The position numbers were made by a program, and so were the translations under genes. Positions 53,458 to 62,697 of a stretch of DNA of 64,000 bases are shown in pieces (positions within the stretch are counted from its first letter, which is position 1; the number at the start of each line of letters is the position of its first letter). The stretch covers positions 62,001-126,000 of the forward strand of contig JAESQY010000153.1 of assembly GCA_016764915.1 (NCBI GenBank). The letters are read 5' to 3'. Source of the stretch: Aliivibrio sp. GTDB lineage: Bacteria > Pseudomonadota > Gammaproteobacteria > Enterobacterales > Vibrionaceae. The notes beneath the pieces were generated by a model. The model did not search any database. It saw only the letters and a list, made by a program, of their open reading frames with translations, and was not told the DNA's origin.

Positions 53458-54345
53458 TTAGGCTGACAGTTGAATCAATTTATCAATCGAATGACTGACT
53501 GGTTGCTTAGTATCGGCGGTATAAACACGGTTATTAAACCATTGCAGTTGCTCAGCTAAGGAGATTACTTCACCCACCATAATTAGAGCCGGTGATTGAA
53601 TGTGGTAGTCAACAACAAGAGATGACAGTTGGGATAAGCTGCCAGTAATGACACGTTGTTGTGGGCAGCATCCATTTTCGATAATGGCAACGGGAGTTGC
53701 CGCATGTAAACCTGCTTTGATTAACTGAATCTCTATCATGGTTGATTTACTCAATCCCATGTAGAACACTAAAGTGTGCTGGAGGCTGGCCAGTGCATGC
53801 CAGTTAATATCGAGATCTTTTTCTGCGTGGGCGGTGACAAAAGTGCATCCTTGCGACAGCCCACGGTGTGTGAGGGGGATCCCTGCATAGCTACTGCAAC
53901 CTGCAGCTGCAGTGATCCCGGGGGTGATGGTGACATCAATATTGTGTTGCTTAAGAATTAACATCTCTTCAGCGCCGCGACCGAACACAAATGCATCGCC
54001 TCCTTTTAAGCGACAGACACTGAGCCCTTGTTTCGCTTTGGCAATAATCAGTTGATTAATTTCATCTTGCGTTGAGCTATGGCCCCCTTTTGCTTTGCCT
54101 ACATATAGTACTTCCGCAGAAGTGGGCAACAGCGTTCTTATCTCTTGGCTGACTAAGTTGTCGTAAATAATAACGTCTGATCTTTGAATGATTTTTAATG
54201 CTTTGATAGTAAGCAGGTCTGGATCGCCCGGTCCGGCACCAACTAAATTGACCACACCAGACTTAATGGCTGCCACGTTGTTGGAATCGAAATTGTCAGA
54301 GCTAAAGGTAATCACTCCATTTTGACTCTTTTCATATTTCATCAT
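53458..54345 (-). CDS. cobA: Uroporphyrinogen-III C-methyltransferase (SUMT)
   Basis: A 295-residue methyltransferase that makes precorrin-2, the first step to siroheme for NirB. Motifs are VNLVGAGPGDPDLLTIKAL near residue 35, YVGKAKGGHSSTQDEIN, VCRLKGGDAFVFGRGAEE and ITPGITAAAGCSSYAGIPLTHRG. The N-terminal extension of about 30 residues is not usual, but an AAGGA lies before the first ATG at 54345. It is the first gene of the nitrite reductase operon, preceded by a sigma-54 promoter. No siroheme synthase oxidase/chelatase domains are fused, so CysG-type functions must be elsewhere. Confidence 0.95.
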   Translation of the reverse strand: MMKYEKSQNGVITFSSDNFDSNNVAAIKSGVVNLVGAGPGDPDLLTIKALKIIQRSDVIIYDNLVSQEIRTLLPTSAEVLYVGKAKGGHSSTQDEINQLIIAKAKQGLSVCRLKGGDAFVFGRGAEEMLILKQHNIDVTITPGITAAAGCSSYAGIPLTHRGLSQGCTFVTAHAEKDLDINWHALASLQHTLVFYMGLSKSTMIEIQLIKAGLHAATPVAIIENGCCPQQRVITGSLSQLSSLVVDYHIQSPALIMVGEVISLAEQLQWFNNRVYTADTKQPVSHSIDKLIQLSA

Positions 54346-54387
54346 TCAATTCCTTAATGCTATTTAATATTTCGATAGTTCTCATAG

Positions 54388-54404
54388 AGCAAAGAGGATG
54401 CCAA
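54388..54404 (-). promoter_or_regulatory. Sigma-54 promoter of cobA-nirBD operon
   Basis: Minus-strand TTGGCATCCTCTTTGCT matches the consensus TGGCAC-N5-TTGCW, with GG and GC separated by the required 10 bases. It is 43 bases from the cobA start. Expected to need an NtrC-type activator. Confidence 0.82.
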
Positions 54405-54542
54405 TTCGTTAACAAAAAGAATGAAGAAATAATTTATTCTTTATAATCAATGTAATAAAGAGGATGTGAACGAAGTTGTTTAAATTAATAGCTGCGTTGA
54501 TAGTGTGAAAATAGAATGAATTTGTTCGGTTGTGGTGCGACA

Positions 54543-54559
54543 CACACCAAAATGAAGCG
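54543..54559. promoter_or_regulatory. NtrC-like enhancer site between the nitrate and nitrite promoters
   Basis: CACCAAAATG at 54545-54554 resembles the left half and spacer of the NtrC consensus TGCACC-N5-GGTGCA; the right half is degenerate (12 of 17 positions match, counted by eye). It sits about 140 bp from each of the two outward-facing sigma-54 promoters, an enhancer-like position. An inverted TGGTG-N7-CACCA also overlaps (54533-54549). Confidence 0.5.
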
Positions 54560-54698
54560 CTTATTCATTCACAAATGGGGAATATCTCAGATTTCAAGTA
54601 GCTTAAATTGGATGCTGTAAATAAATTAATTAGTTAACTCGCTGTTTTTATGTGGAATGTTCTGAATCCAGAGCCAAAGTTTGAGCTAGATTGTATTA

Positions 54699-54715
54699 TT
54701 GGTGTGCTCCTTGCT
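54699..54715 (+). promoter_or_regulatory. Sigma-54 promoter of nitrate reductase gene
   Basis: TTGGTGTGCTCCTTGCT has GG and GC 10 bases apart and a good -12 TTGCT. The -24 part is GGTGTG instead of GGCACG. It is 47 bases before the nitrate reductase ATG. Confidence 0.7.
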
Positions 54716-54761
54716 CTTTATTAATATAGAGAGAATCACAACGTATTGATTAAGAGGAAGC

Positions 54762-57266
54762 ATGATGTTGACGAAGAGTCCTTGGATAAAAACCACTTGC
54801 GCCTATTGTGGAGTCGGGTGCGGAGTGGAAGCGAAACCGAACTCAGAAGGTTTACTTGATGTACGTGGTGATCAAGACCACCCATCTAACTATGGGCGAT
54901 TGTGCTCGAAAGGAATGGCACTTGGTGAAACCGTGACCCACCAAGGTCGGATGCTTCATCCCTCAATTGATGGTATTGAATCTGATTGGGATAGTACGCT
55001 TGATTATGTTGCTGAGAAGTTTACCGATACGATAGAAAAGTATGGACCAGATTCTGTTGCTTTTTATGTATCGGGTCAGCTACTAACCGAAGATTACTAT
55101 GTTGCCAATAAGTTGATGAAAGGCTTTATTGGCAGTGGAAACATTGATACTAATTCACGTCTGTGTATGTCGTCCACGGTGGCAGGGCACAAGCGGGCAT
55201 TTGGTGCTGATACTGTCCCTATTTGTTACCAAGATCTTGAAAATGCAGATTTAGTGGTGATTACTGGTTCTAACCTCGCGTGGTGCCATCCCGTGCTTTT
55301 TCAAAGATTGCGCGCTGCTAAACAGCAGAGGCCTGAGTTGTTCGTAGTGGTGATTGACCCGCGTAAAACGGCGACTTGTGATATTGCTGATCTGCATTTG
55401 GCGATACAACCTGGCTCTGATGTCGCTCTGTTTAATGGTTTACTTCGTTATTTATCAACTTCCGGTCATTTGAATCACGATTTTATTAATAAGCATACTC
55501 AAGGATTTGATGATGCTTTATATTCCGCACAGACTGATTGTCAAAGTGATGAACAACGTGCTGATTTATTAGGCATTAACTGCGCTGATATTGAGCGTTT
55601 TTACCATGTATTTAGCAGCACGGAAAAAGTGGTGACGATCTACTCTCAAGGGGTTAACCAATCATCGCAAGGCACGGATAAAGTGAATAGCATCATCAAT
55701 TGTCATCTTGCGACGGGTAGAATCGGTAAGGAGGGAATGGGACCATTTTCAGTGACCGGACAGCCCAATGCAATGGGAGGTCGAGAGGTGGGGGGGCTTG
55801 CTAATACACTGGCAGCACATATGGACTTTGATAATCCAACGCACCATCAGATGATCAGTAACTACTGGAAAACTGAAAAACTTGCAAAAAATCCCGGCTT
55901 GAAAGCGATTGACTTGTTTGATGCTATTGAAGATGGAACCATCAAAGCAGTATGGATCATGGCAACCAACCCCGTAGTGAGTTTACCGGACAGTAATAAG
56001 ATAAAACAATCGCTGTTAAAGTGTCCGCTGGTGGTAGTTTCAGATTGTATGGCTGATACGGATACAACCAGAGCGGCCAATGTATTGTTGCCCGCTCAAG
56101 GTTGGAGCGAGAAATCAGGCACAGTGACCAACTCTGAACGACGCATTTCGCGTCAGCGTAGAGTGTTGCCGACTCCAGGAGAAGGTAAGCCTGATTGGTG
56201 GATTATTTCGCAACTGGCACAACGAATGGGTTTTGAAAGTGCTTTTGATTATGTCCATGAGGGCGAGATTTTTGATGAATATGTGAAAATGACGGGGCTG
56301 GACAACAGAGATGGACTCAAGCGAGATTTAAACTTAATCGGTTTAGCCAACCTGTCTGCTGAGGGATATAACCGATTAACTCCACAGCAGTGGCCAGTGA
56401 ATAGTGTTCAAAAGCAGATAGTTCATCAAAGGTTGTTTGGAAATAATCGTTTTTATACCGCTAATGGTAAAGCAAACTTTATTGCGGTGACATACCAACA
56501 ACCCAAAAGCAGCTGCAGTGAAGCGTATCCTTTGATTTTAAACAGTGGCCGAGTACGTGATCATTGGCACACCATGACACGTACGGGCCTCACGGCTCGG
56601 CTTGGCGCTCATACTCCAGAACCGTATGTCTCGGTGAACCCAAAATTAGCTTCAGAGCGTGGCATATCTGAAGGGGATATCGCGATAATAAGCAGTAAAT
56701 TGGGTGAGGTTAAGGTAAGGGTCTCTTTTACTCAATCCATAGCGAGTAATCAGCTTTTTGTACCGATTCACTGGAGCGAAAGCAGTGCCAGTAATGCTAA
56801 AGTCTCCGCGCTTATTAGTCCAAATCAAGATGTGAATTCAGGCCAACCAGAGTATAAATATACACCCGTTCATCTCAAAAAATGGCATTTTAAAAGTGAT
56901 GCACAATTGTTATCAAGAGAGCCCCTTGACTTAATGAATTTTGATTATTGGGCGAAGCAAAAAGTAGATCAGGGCTATCTATACCGTATTGCAAGTAAGT
57001 TATCTCCGTTTGAATTGATGATGGAGCTGTCAACATTGTGCCAATTTGAATTGGGCAAAGAACTGGTTTTTAAAGCGGAACAACCAACGGCAGAGTCAAC
57101 TTATCGATATGCCAACGTGACTTCTAAGCGGATGACAACCGCTTATGTAATCAGTGATAACTTGCAGCAACAAGACCTTGATTGGTTACAGACGCTACTG
57201 CTTGAAACGGTCGATGAAGAAATTGAACGCAGTGTTATATCAGGGATGTTTGAACATATTGAGTGA
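54762..57266 (+). CDS. nasA: Assimilatory nitrate reductase catalytic subunit
   Basis: Molybdenum bis-MGD enzyme of 834 residues reducing nitrate to nitrite in the cytoplasm. The N-terminal [4Fe-4S] cluster has Cys13, Cys16, Cys20 and Cys48 (CAYCGVGCGVE...GRLCSKG). The Mo-ligand Cys is in TNSRLCMSSTVAGHKRAFG. Further blocks are SNLAWCHPVLFQRLR, VIDPRKTATCDIADLH, GPFSVTGQPNAMGGREVGG and, at the C-terminus, LNSGRVRDHWHTMTRTG. No signal peptide, so it is NasA rather than NapA. The C-terminus ends EERSVISGMFEHIE-like and lacks the [2Fe-2S] extension many NasA proteins carry. Divergent from cobA-nirBD; terminated by the hairpin at 57262. Confidence 0.95.
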   Translation: MMLTKSPWIKTTCAYCGVGCGVEAKPNSEGLLDVRGDQDHPSNYGRLCSKGMALGETVTHQGRMLHPSIDGIESDWDSTLDYVAEKFTDTIEKYGPDSVAFYVSGQLLTEDYYVANKLMKGFIGSGNIDTNSRLCMSSTVAGHKRAFGADTVPICYQDLENADLVVITGSNLAWCHPVLFQRLRAAKQQRPELFVVVIDPRKTATCDIADLHLAIQPGSDVALFNGLLRYLSTSGHLNHDFINKHTQGFDDALYSAQTDCQSDEQRADLLGINCADIERFYHVFSSTEKVVTIYSQGVNQSSQGTDKVNSIINCHLATGRIGKEGMGPFSVTGQPNAMGGREVGGLANTLAAHMDFDNPTHHQMISNYWKTEKLAKNPGLKAIDLFDAIEDGTIKAVWIMATNPVVSLPDSNKIKQSLLKCPLVVVSDCMADTDTTRAANVLLPAQGWSEKSGTVTNSERRISRQRRVLPTPGEGKPDWWIISQLAQRMGFESAFDYVHEGEIFDEYVKMTGLDNRDGLKRDLNLIGLANLSAEGYNRLTPQQWPVNSVQKQIVHQRLFGNNRFYTANGKANFIAVTYQQPKSSCSEAYPLILNSGRVRDHWHTMTRTGLTARLGAHTPEPYVSVNPKLASERGISEGDIAIISSKLGEVKVRVSFTQSIASNQLFVPIHWSESSASNAKVSALISPNQDVNSGQPEYKYTPVHLKKWHFKSDAQLLSREPLDLMNFDYWAKQKVDQGYLYRIASKLSPFELMMELSTLCQFELGKELVFKAEQPTAESTYRYANVTSKRMTTAYVISDNLQQQDLDWLQTLLLETVDEEIERSVISGMFEHIE

Positions 57267-57293
57267 AGGTGTTTTTGTATTGAAGCCTTCACT
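57262..57293. terminator. Hairpin between nasA and the sap operon
   Basis: AGTGAAGG (57262-57269) pairs with CCTTCACT (57286-57293) across a 16-base loop rich in T. It overlaps the nasA stop codon. It probably ends both convergent transcripts, though no T-run follows. Confidence 0.6.
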
Positions 57294-57299
57294 TACGTA

Positions 57300-58124
57300 T
57301 TAAACCACTAACTTAGGAGTCACACTATTTGAACGTAATTTCCTGTCATGCGTTGGCGCATCAAAGTGGCTCTGAATTAGCTTTTGAGTGATCTTATGTT
57401 GAGGATCGGCAAATACTTGCTGCGTTGGCCCTTCTTCAACTACTTCGCCATGATGCATGACCATTACTTTATCTGTAATGTGCTTTACCACGCCGAGATG
57501 CTGAGATACATAGATAAAGGAGATTGCCATCTCCTCTTGCAACTCTAAAAATAGGTTAATTATTTGCGAACGAGTGGCCATATCCAACCCATTTAATGCC
57601 TCATCTGCGACGATAATACTGGGTTGAAGAATCAATGCTCTAGCTAAGGATATTCTCTGTTTTTGTCCTGTAGCTAACATTTGAGGGTAAAAATAGGCAT
57701 GCTCTGGCAGTAGACCAACACGTTTTAAAGTGGCAAAAATACGTTTTTCACGAGCTTGAGGACTCATGTTGGTATTTCGTTTTAATGGCCCTTCAAGAAT
57801 TCTGCCTATCTGCACGCGAGGGTTAAGAGAAGTGTTAGGATCTTGAAAAATCATTCGAATTAAGCCGCTGCGGTTTTGGTAATCTTTGTGTTTCAGTTCC
57901 TCACCATTTACCGAAATGATGCCCGCAGTTGGTTCCACTACTCCAGCTAACATTCGAGCAAGTGTCGATTTTCCTGACCCATTTTGACCAATAAAACCTA
58001 GGGTCTTCCCCGCTTCCAAAGAGAAAGACACGGGTTGTACTGCTTTTATGTGGCGCTGCTTGAACAGCCCCGTTCTAAATTTATAATCTTTTTGCAGGTC
58101 GGTTACTTCAAGAAGCGCACTCAT
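57300..58124 (-). CDS. sapF: SapF, ATPase of the Sap peptide ABC transporter
   Basis: ATP-binding subunit of about 274 residues. Walker A is [17 protein letters not shown], the Q-loop region [13 protein letters not shown], signature segment [14 protein letters not shown], and Walker [13 protein letters not shown]. With SapD it powers SapBC. The Sap system is linked to antimicrobial-peptide resistance and to putrescine export in enterics. The ATG at 58124 overlaps the sapD stop as ATGA and has GGAG 7 bases upstream, so it is chosen over the earlier frame opening. Last gene of sapABCDF. Confidence 0.92.
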   Translation of the reverse strand: MSALLEVTDLQKDYKFRTGLFKQRHIKAVQPVSFSLEAGKTLGFIGQNGSGKSTLARMLAGVVEPTAGIISVNGEELKHKDYQNRSGLIRMIFQDPNTSLNPRVQIGRILEGPLKRNTNMSPQAREKRIFATLKRVGLLPEHAYFYPQMLATGQKQRISLARALILQPSIIVADEALNGLDMATRSQIINLFLELQEEMAISFIYVSQHLGVVKHITDKVMVMHHGEVVEEGPTQQVFADPQHKITQKLIQSHFDAPTHDRKLRSNSVTPKLVV

Positions 58125-59173
58125 GATTCGTCTCCACACGGTGGTGATTTTTTCTCATTCTTTTTCTTACTGGACGGACACTTTTCTACATAGTTAAGAG
58201 GGAAGTGACAGCTAAACTTGTGATCTTTTAAACGTCGTCGTTTAGGCATCTGAACACAGGTTCGTTGAGCTTGTGGACAACGTGGACCAAGTCGGCAACC
58301 GATAGGGAGATGCTGCAGTGGCGGAATTGAACCCGGCAGTGATTCTAAGATCGATTTATGCGGAATGGTCTCTTTACTAAAGTCTGGCATTGCTCGTAGT
58401 AAGGCCACGGTATAAGGATGCTTGGGCGAATCTAATATCTGTTTTCGGCTGCCGGACTCTACCGACTGACCACAATACATAACGGTGATGCGATCCACCC
58501 ATTGAGTGACTGTTGTTAAATCATGGCTAATCAATAATATGGTCGTATCACTGAGTTGGTTAAGGCGACTCAAAAGACGAAATATTTGAGACTGAGTAAT
58601 TGGATCGAGATCGTTTGTCGGTTCATCAGCAATGAGCAGTCGAGGTTTTTTCGCGATAGCCATGGCGATCATTAATTTTTGGCATTCACCATCTGTTAAT
58701 TGATACGGATAGCATTTCATGAAGCTCTTGTGATTCTTAATACCCACTTTGTGGAGCAAGGCAATGGCTTGTTTTCTTCGCCATTGAACTCTTTGCCACC
58801 AACGACCCTCAAAACTTGCCGATGGTATCGACTCTTCAAGCTGGTGCCCAACCTCTTCAGAAGGGTCAAGGCAAGAAGAGGCTTCTTGAAATACCATGGC
58901 CAATTCGCGGCCAATGATCTTCCTTCTTTCTCGAGTGCTTAAAGTGAGAAGATCGATATTGCCCAATCGCATTCTATCAGCAGTGATACGCCAATTGTCT
59001 TTGGTGATACCGATAATAGCCTTAGCAATAAGACTTTTCCCCGATCCTGACTCTCCCACTAAACCTCGTATCTCACCTTCATTAAGTGTCAGACTTACGC
59101 GGTCTACGGCTTTAACCATGCCATGCGGGGTATCTATCTCTATGGTCAGGTGGCGAATATCAAGTAATGGCAT
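58121..59173 (-). CDS. sapD: SapD, ATPase of the Sap peptide ABC transporter
   Basis: A 350-residue ABC ATPase of the DppD/SapD type. Walker [18 protein letters not shown]-loop [14 protein letters not shown], Walker [15 protein letters not shown] and the C-terminal oligopeptide-ATPase cysteine region [15 protein letters not shown] are seen. The signature sequence appears as [14 protein letters not shown], departing from LSGGQ as is usual in SapD. The tail after about residue 325 is basic and Lys-rich ([15 protein letters not shown]). SapD is also known to affect Trk potassium uptake in E. coli. Overlaps sapC by one base and sapF by four. Confidence 0.93.
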   Translation of the reverse strand: MPLLDIRHLTIEIDTPHGMVKAVDRVSLTLNEGEIRGLVGESGSGKSLIAKAIIGITKDNWRITADRMRLGNIDLLTLSTRERRKIIGRELAMVFQEASSCLDPSEEVGHQLEESIPSASFEGRWWQRVQWRRKQAIALLHKVGIKNHKSFMKCYPYQLTDGECQKLMIAMAIAKKPRLLIADEPTNDLDPITQSQIFRLLSRLNQLSDTTILLISHDLTTVTQWVDRITVMYCGQSVESGSRKQILDSPKHPYTVALLRAMPDFSKETIPHKSILESLPGSIPPLQHLPIGCRLGPRCPQAQRTCVQMPKRRRLKDHKFSCHFPLNYVEKCPSSKKKNEKKSPPCGDES

Positions 59174-60060
59174 TATTCAGTTCCAGCTTCTATCGCATGA
59201 CGAAATCCATCGCCGACTAAATTGACAACAATAACCGTAAAAGTGATGAATAACCCCGGAAGTGTCACCGTCCAAGGTGCAATGTAGATAAGTTCTACAG
59301 AATCACCCAGTAATGCTCCCCATTCAGGGCTTGGTGCTTGTGCACCTAAACCTAAAAACCCCATTGCTGTGATATCCAAAATAGCAACCGAGATAGCTAG
59401 GGTCATTTCAGCTACGATAACAGACATAATATTAGGAAGGATGGAATACCACAGTAGATAGAAGTTATTTTCGCCATCCAAACGAGCGGCGATGATGTAA
59501 TCTTTTTCAACTTCATTATGAACGGCTGTATACACCGAGCGTATGAAGCGGGGGATTAACGAAAACCAGATAGCTAACAGTATGTTAAATTCACCGGCGC
59601 CTAGAAAAGCGACAAAAATAATGGCTAATAACATCGAAGGGATAGACATAATAGTGTCTAGAAGGTGATTCAGAACACTGGATAATAAACCTTTGGTCAT
59701 GCCAGCAAAAACGCCAATGACACAGCCAATAACCGCAGACAATAAGGCCACTATAATCGCATAACCGAACGTAAGTCTCGATCCAGCAATGAGGCGAGAT
59801 AGGATATCCCTACCTAGATCATCGGTGCCTAAAAAGTACTCTATAGTACCCTCGTTGCTCCATGAGGGCGGTTGCAATAGTATGCCAGACTTCCACTGTG
59901 CATCATAAGGAGCTATCCAAGGAGCAAGGATTGTTACTAACACAAGAATCAACAGGCACCAAAGTCCAAACATGCCGATTGAGTTCGAACGATAGCTATT
60001 CCAGAAGCGCTCTTGCTGAGTAGGAACATGATCTTCTTGATAAACATTATTAGATAGCAT
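59173..60060 (-). CDS. sapC: SapC, permease of the Sap peptide ABC transporter
   Basis: Inner-membrane permease of 295 residues in the DppC/OppC class, with six helices. An N-terminal cytoplasmic arm ([20 protein letters not shown]) leads to the first helix. The BPD-transport domain carries the coupling loop in [23 protein letters not shown] large periplasmic part ([19 protein letters not shown]) is the usual DppC motif. It pairs with SapB. The start overlaps the sapB end by 11 bases, implying coupling. Confidence 0.93.
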   Translation of the reverse strand: MLSNNVYQEDHVPTQQERFWNSYRSNSIGMFGLWCLLILVLVTILAPWIAPYDAQWKSGILLQPPSWSNEGTIEYFLGTDDLGRDILSRLIAGSRLTFGYAIIVALLSAVIGCVIGVFAGMTKGLLSSVLNHLLDTIMSIPSMLLAIIFVAFLGAGEFNILLAIWFSLIPRFIRSVYTAVHNEVEKDYIIAARLDGENNFYLLWYSILPNIMSVIVAEMTLAISVAILDITAMGFLGLGAQAPSPEWGALLGDSVELIYIAPWTVTLPGLFITFTVIVVNLVGDGFRHAIEAGTE

Positions 60061-61009
60061 TCCACTGCTTCCTTACTAGAGGGTTTGCGAAAGCCCCAAT
60101 TAAATCGGTAATGATATTGGCGATTAATACAAAACTAGCGACAGCAAGCACGCCGGCTTGAATAGAGACATAATCTTGATTTGCAATCGCATTCAGTAAC
60201 CAACGCCCGATCCCCGGCCAATTAAAGATAGATTCGGTCATCATGGCTGCCGTTAACATTCCTGACATTTGAATACCTAACTTAGGAATGATTGGAGGTA
60301 AAGCATTTCGAATCACATGACGAACGATGATCTCGTATTTTGACAATCCACGAGTTTGTGCCGCTTTGATATAGTTCTTAGTGATCACATTAGCCACCGA
60401 GACTCTCATCTCTCTAATGACTTCTGTCATTGGAGCAAGAGCCAGCACGACGGTTGGTAGAACTAAATGATTAACCACATCGATCAAAATGTAACCTTGG
60501 TTAGGATCTTTGAGCAACAGCGTATCGATAATGGTGACCCCAGTTTTTGTCTCGATTTCATATAACATGCTGTATTGACCTGAAACAGGAAGCCAACCTA
60601 AGCGTAATGAGAAAAACATAATCGAGAGCAGGGCTATCCAAAAAAGAGGCATTGAATAACCAATCAATGCGGTAGATGAAATTAAAGTATCAATAGGGCT
60701 GCCACGCTTCATTCCAGCAATGGTACCAAGAGGTATGCCGATGAGCAGTGAGAGAATAGAGGCAAAGAAGCAAAGCTCTAAAGTAGCAGGAAATACTTTT
60801 GCTACTTCGTCAATAACGGATAAGCCTTGATGGTTGACTCCCAATTCGCCATCAAGAACTTGCTTGAGATACTGCACCCAGCCAGACCAAAAATCCATAT
60901 GGGCCCAGGTTGTTGTAGGCTCTAAGCGTACCAAACCATATCCAATCAAAGTTAAGATGGTTAAGGTAATAACGAATAAATTGAGTCGTCGAATAGTATA
61001 TATAAACAT
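60050..61009 (-). CDS. sapB: SapB, permease of the Sap peptide ABC transporter
   Basis: A 319-residue inner-membrane permease of the DppB class. The first helix starts at once (IYTIRRLNLFVITLTILTLIG). The coupling loop reads NYIKAAQTRGLSKYEIIVRH, followed by NALPPIIPKLGIQMSGMLTAA and TESIFNWPGIGRWLLNA, all diagnostic of peptide-permease B subunits. It forms the channel with SapC. The start is 3 bases after the sapA stop, with an AGGA at a longish distance. Nothing unusual. Confidence 0.93.
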   Translation of the reverse strand: MFIYTIRRLNLFVITLTILTLIGYGLVRLEPTTTWAHMDFWSGWVQYLKQVLDGELGVNHQGLSVIDEVAKVFPATLELCFFASILSLLIGIPLGTIAGMKRGSPIDTLISSTALIGYSMPLFWIALLSIMFFSLRLGWLPVSGQYSMLYEIETKTGVTIIDTLLLKDPNQGYILIDVVNHLVLPTVVLALAPMTEVIREMRVSVANVITKNYIKAAQTRGLSKYEIIVRHVIRNALPPIIPKLGIQMSGMLTAAMMTESIFNWPGIGRWLLNAIANQDYVSIQAGVLAVASFVLIANIITDLIGAFANPLVRKQWNAI

Positions 61010-61012
61010 CAG

Positions 61013-62632
61013 CTATTCAATCCTAGATACTTGGTAGAATGAGTTGGCACCAAATGGACTAATGGTGAACCCTTGCAGTGAATGGTCATTGGCTTGATAT
61101 TGAGCACTATGAGCGATGGGAACAATGGGCATAATATCATTAAGTAATTTTTGAGCCTCGATATAGATATTTTTCCGATGACGCATATTATTCGCTTCTC
61201 TTGCAAGATTAAGAAGATTATCAAATTCGGGATTGCACCACATAGCGGAATTCAGTGCCGCTTGCTTAGCATCGCAAGATAAAATGGGGCGCAAAAAACT
61301 GTCAGGATCGCCAGTATTAGCCACCCAACCGGTGAGAAATAGGTCAATGGCTTTAGTGTGGTTCGGATCTGAACGAGCGTATGTTTCTGCCGTTACTAGC
61401 TGAATCTCAATACCTACTTTGGCAAGATCACTTTGAATCAGTTCAGCTGTTTTTCTTGGACTGGGATTATAAGGTTTTGAAGTTGAAGGCACCCACAGCG
61501 ATAAACTTATGCCGTTTTGGTACCCTGCGTCATCTAACAATTGTTTGGCACGCCGTTGGTTGAATTCAATTTGAATGCTCTCTTTGTTGTATGCCCATGA
61601 TGTTGGTGGCAAGACCGTTTTTGCCTCCACGCCAGTTTTGTAATAGACGGTGTGCAAGATATTCTCTCTGTTGATAGCAAAGTTAATCGCCTTACGTACT
61701 CGCAAATCGGCTAATGCAGGATTGGTGTGGTTGACTGCTAAGTAAGATAGATTCATCGCCGTTTGAATGTGCAGTTGAATGTTATCCGCTTGGGTTAGTG
61801 CTGGAATTTGGCTGGCAGCCGGAGATGAGAGCACATCACACTCATTGCGCAATAACTTGGCTAATGAGCCGGTACCGCGAGCGGAAATATCAAAAATCAC
61901 TTGATCCATTTTTGGCTCGCCTCGCCAATATTTCGCATGTTTTTTTAAGCGAATTAAATCATCAGGTTGATACTCGTCTAGATAAAAAGCCCCCGTACCA
62001 ACAGGAAAGGAGTCAATCTGCTCCGGTGTATTGTTAGTCAATAGCTGCTGGGCATACTCAGCGGAATGAATCACCGAGAAACCTGTGGCTAAAGTAGATA
62101 AAAAAGTAATATCTGGATGATAAAGTTGAAACTCAACATCCATCTCAGAGGTCGCCGTAACGGACTTAACTAAATTAAAAAAATTGATACCAGTAAACCA
62201 AGGATAATAGCCGCCACTCACTTGATGGAATGGGTGAGCAGGATCGATTAAGCGCTGAAAACTAAACGCAACATCTTCAGCATTTAAGGTTCGAGTAGGT
62301 GCAAACCAAGAGGTCGTTTGAAATTCAATATCCGGACGCAACGTAAAGCGAAAAGTCGTGCCCTCTTTACTGACAGACCAACGTCTGACAAGGCTTGGTC
62401 TGGGTACATGTAACAAAGGGTCGAATTCGAGTAACCGATCAAAAATTTGCGGACCAATGGTATCCACAATTAATCCACCATGACTAAGCTGGGGATTAAA
62501 AGTGCTTGGGCTGCCCAAGCCACAATAAATAAAGCCGTGCTGCTTTACTTTGGCGTTCTCTATTGTTTCATTGCAACCGAGGAGTGTCATTATGCTAAAA
62601 CAGATAGCAAGTAAACGTGTCATAGTATGCAT
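61013..62632 (-). CDS. sapA: SapA, periplasmic peptide-binding lipoprotein-type receptor
   Basis: Solute receptor of about 539 residues (SBP family 5), first gene of sapABCDF. The N-terminus has a lipobox-like LLGC (TRLLAICFSIMTLLGCNETI), so it is probably a lipoprotein. Family features follow: GLGSPSTFNPQLSHGG, STSKPYNPSPRKTAELIQ and LFLTGWVANTGDPDSFLRP. In Haemophilus and Salmonella SapA binds antimicrobial peptides or haem. Starts at 62632 or the second ATG at 62623; neither has a clear ribosome site. pspF lies 65 bp upstream on the same strand. Confidence 0.92.
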   Translation of the reverse strand: MHTMTRLLAICFSIMTLLGCNETIENAKVKQHGFIYCGLGSPSTFNPQLSHGGLIVDTIGPQIFDRLLEFDPLLHVPRPSLVRRWSVSKEGTTFRFTLRPDIEFQTTSWFAPTRTLNAEDVAFSFQRLIDPAHPFHQVSGGYYPWFTGINFFNLVKSVTATSEMDVEFQLYHPDITFLSTLATGFSVIHSAEYAQQLLTNNTPEQIDSFPVGTGAFYLDEYQPDDLIRLKKHAKYWRGEPKMDQVIFDISARGTGSLAKLLRNECDVLSSPAASQIPALTQADNIQLHIQTAMNLSYLAVNHTNPALADLRVRKAINFAINRENILHTVYYKTGVEAKTVLPPTSWAYNKESIQIEFNQRRAKQLLDDAGYQNGISLSLWVPSTSKPYNPSPRKTAELIQSDLAKVGIEIQLVTAETYARSDPNHTKAIDLFLTGWVANTGDPDSFLRPILSCDAKQAALNSAMWCNPEFDNLLNLAREANNMRHRKNIYIEAQKLLNDIMPIVPIAHSAQYQANDHSLQGFTISPFGANSFYQVSRIE

Positions 62633-62697
62633 AACAGTGGCTTATGAATGAAAACAAGTCTTCTAATTTTAACACTATTCATCCATTGCTACCACTA

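Noticed and set aside
54533-54549. TGGTG-N7-CACCA as an NtrC site in its own right
   Set aside because: The half-sites point the opposite way to the NtrC consensus; only the neighbouring CACCAAAATG match is kept, as a weak candidate.
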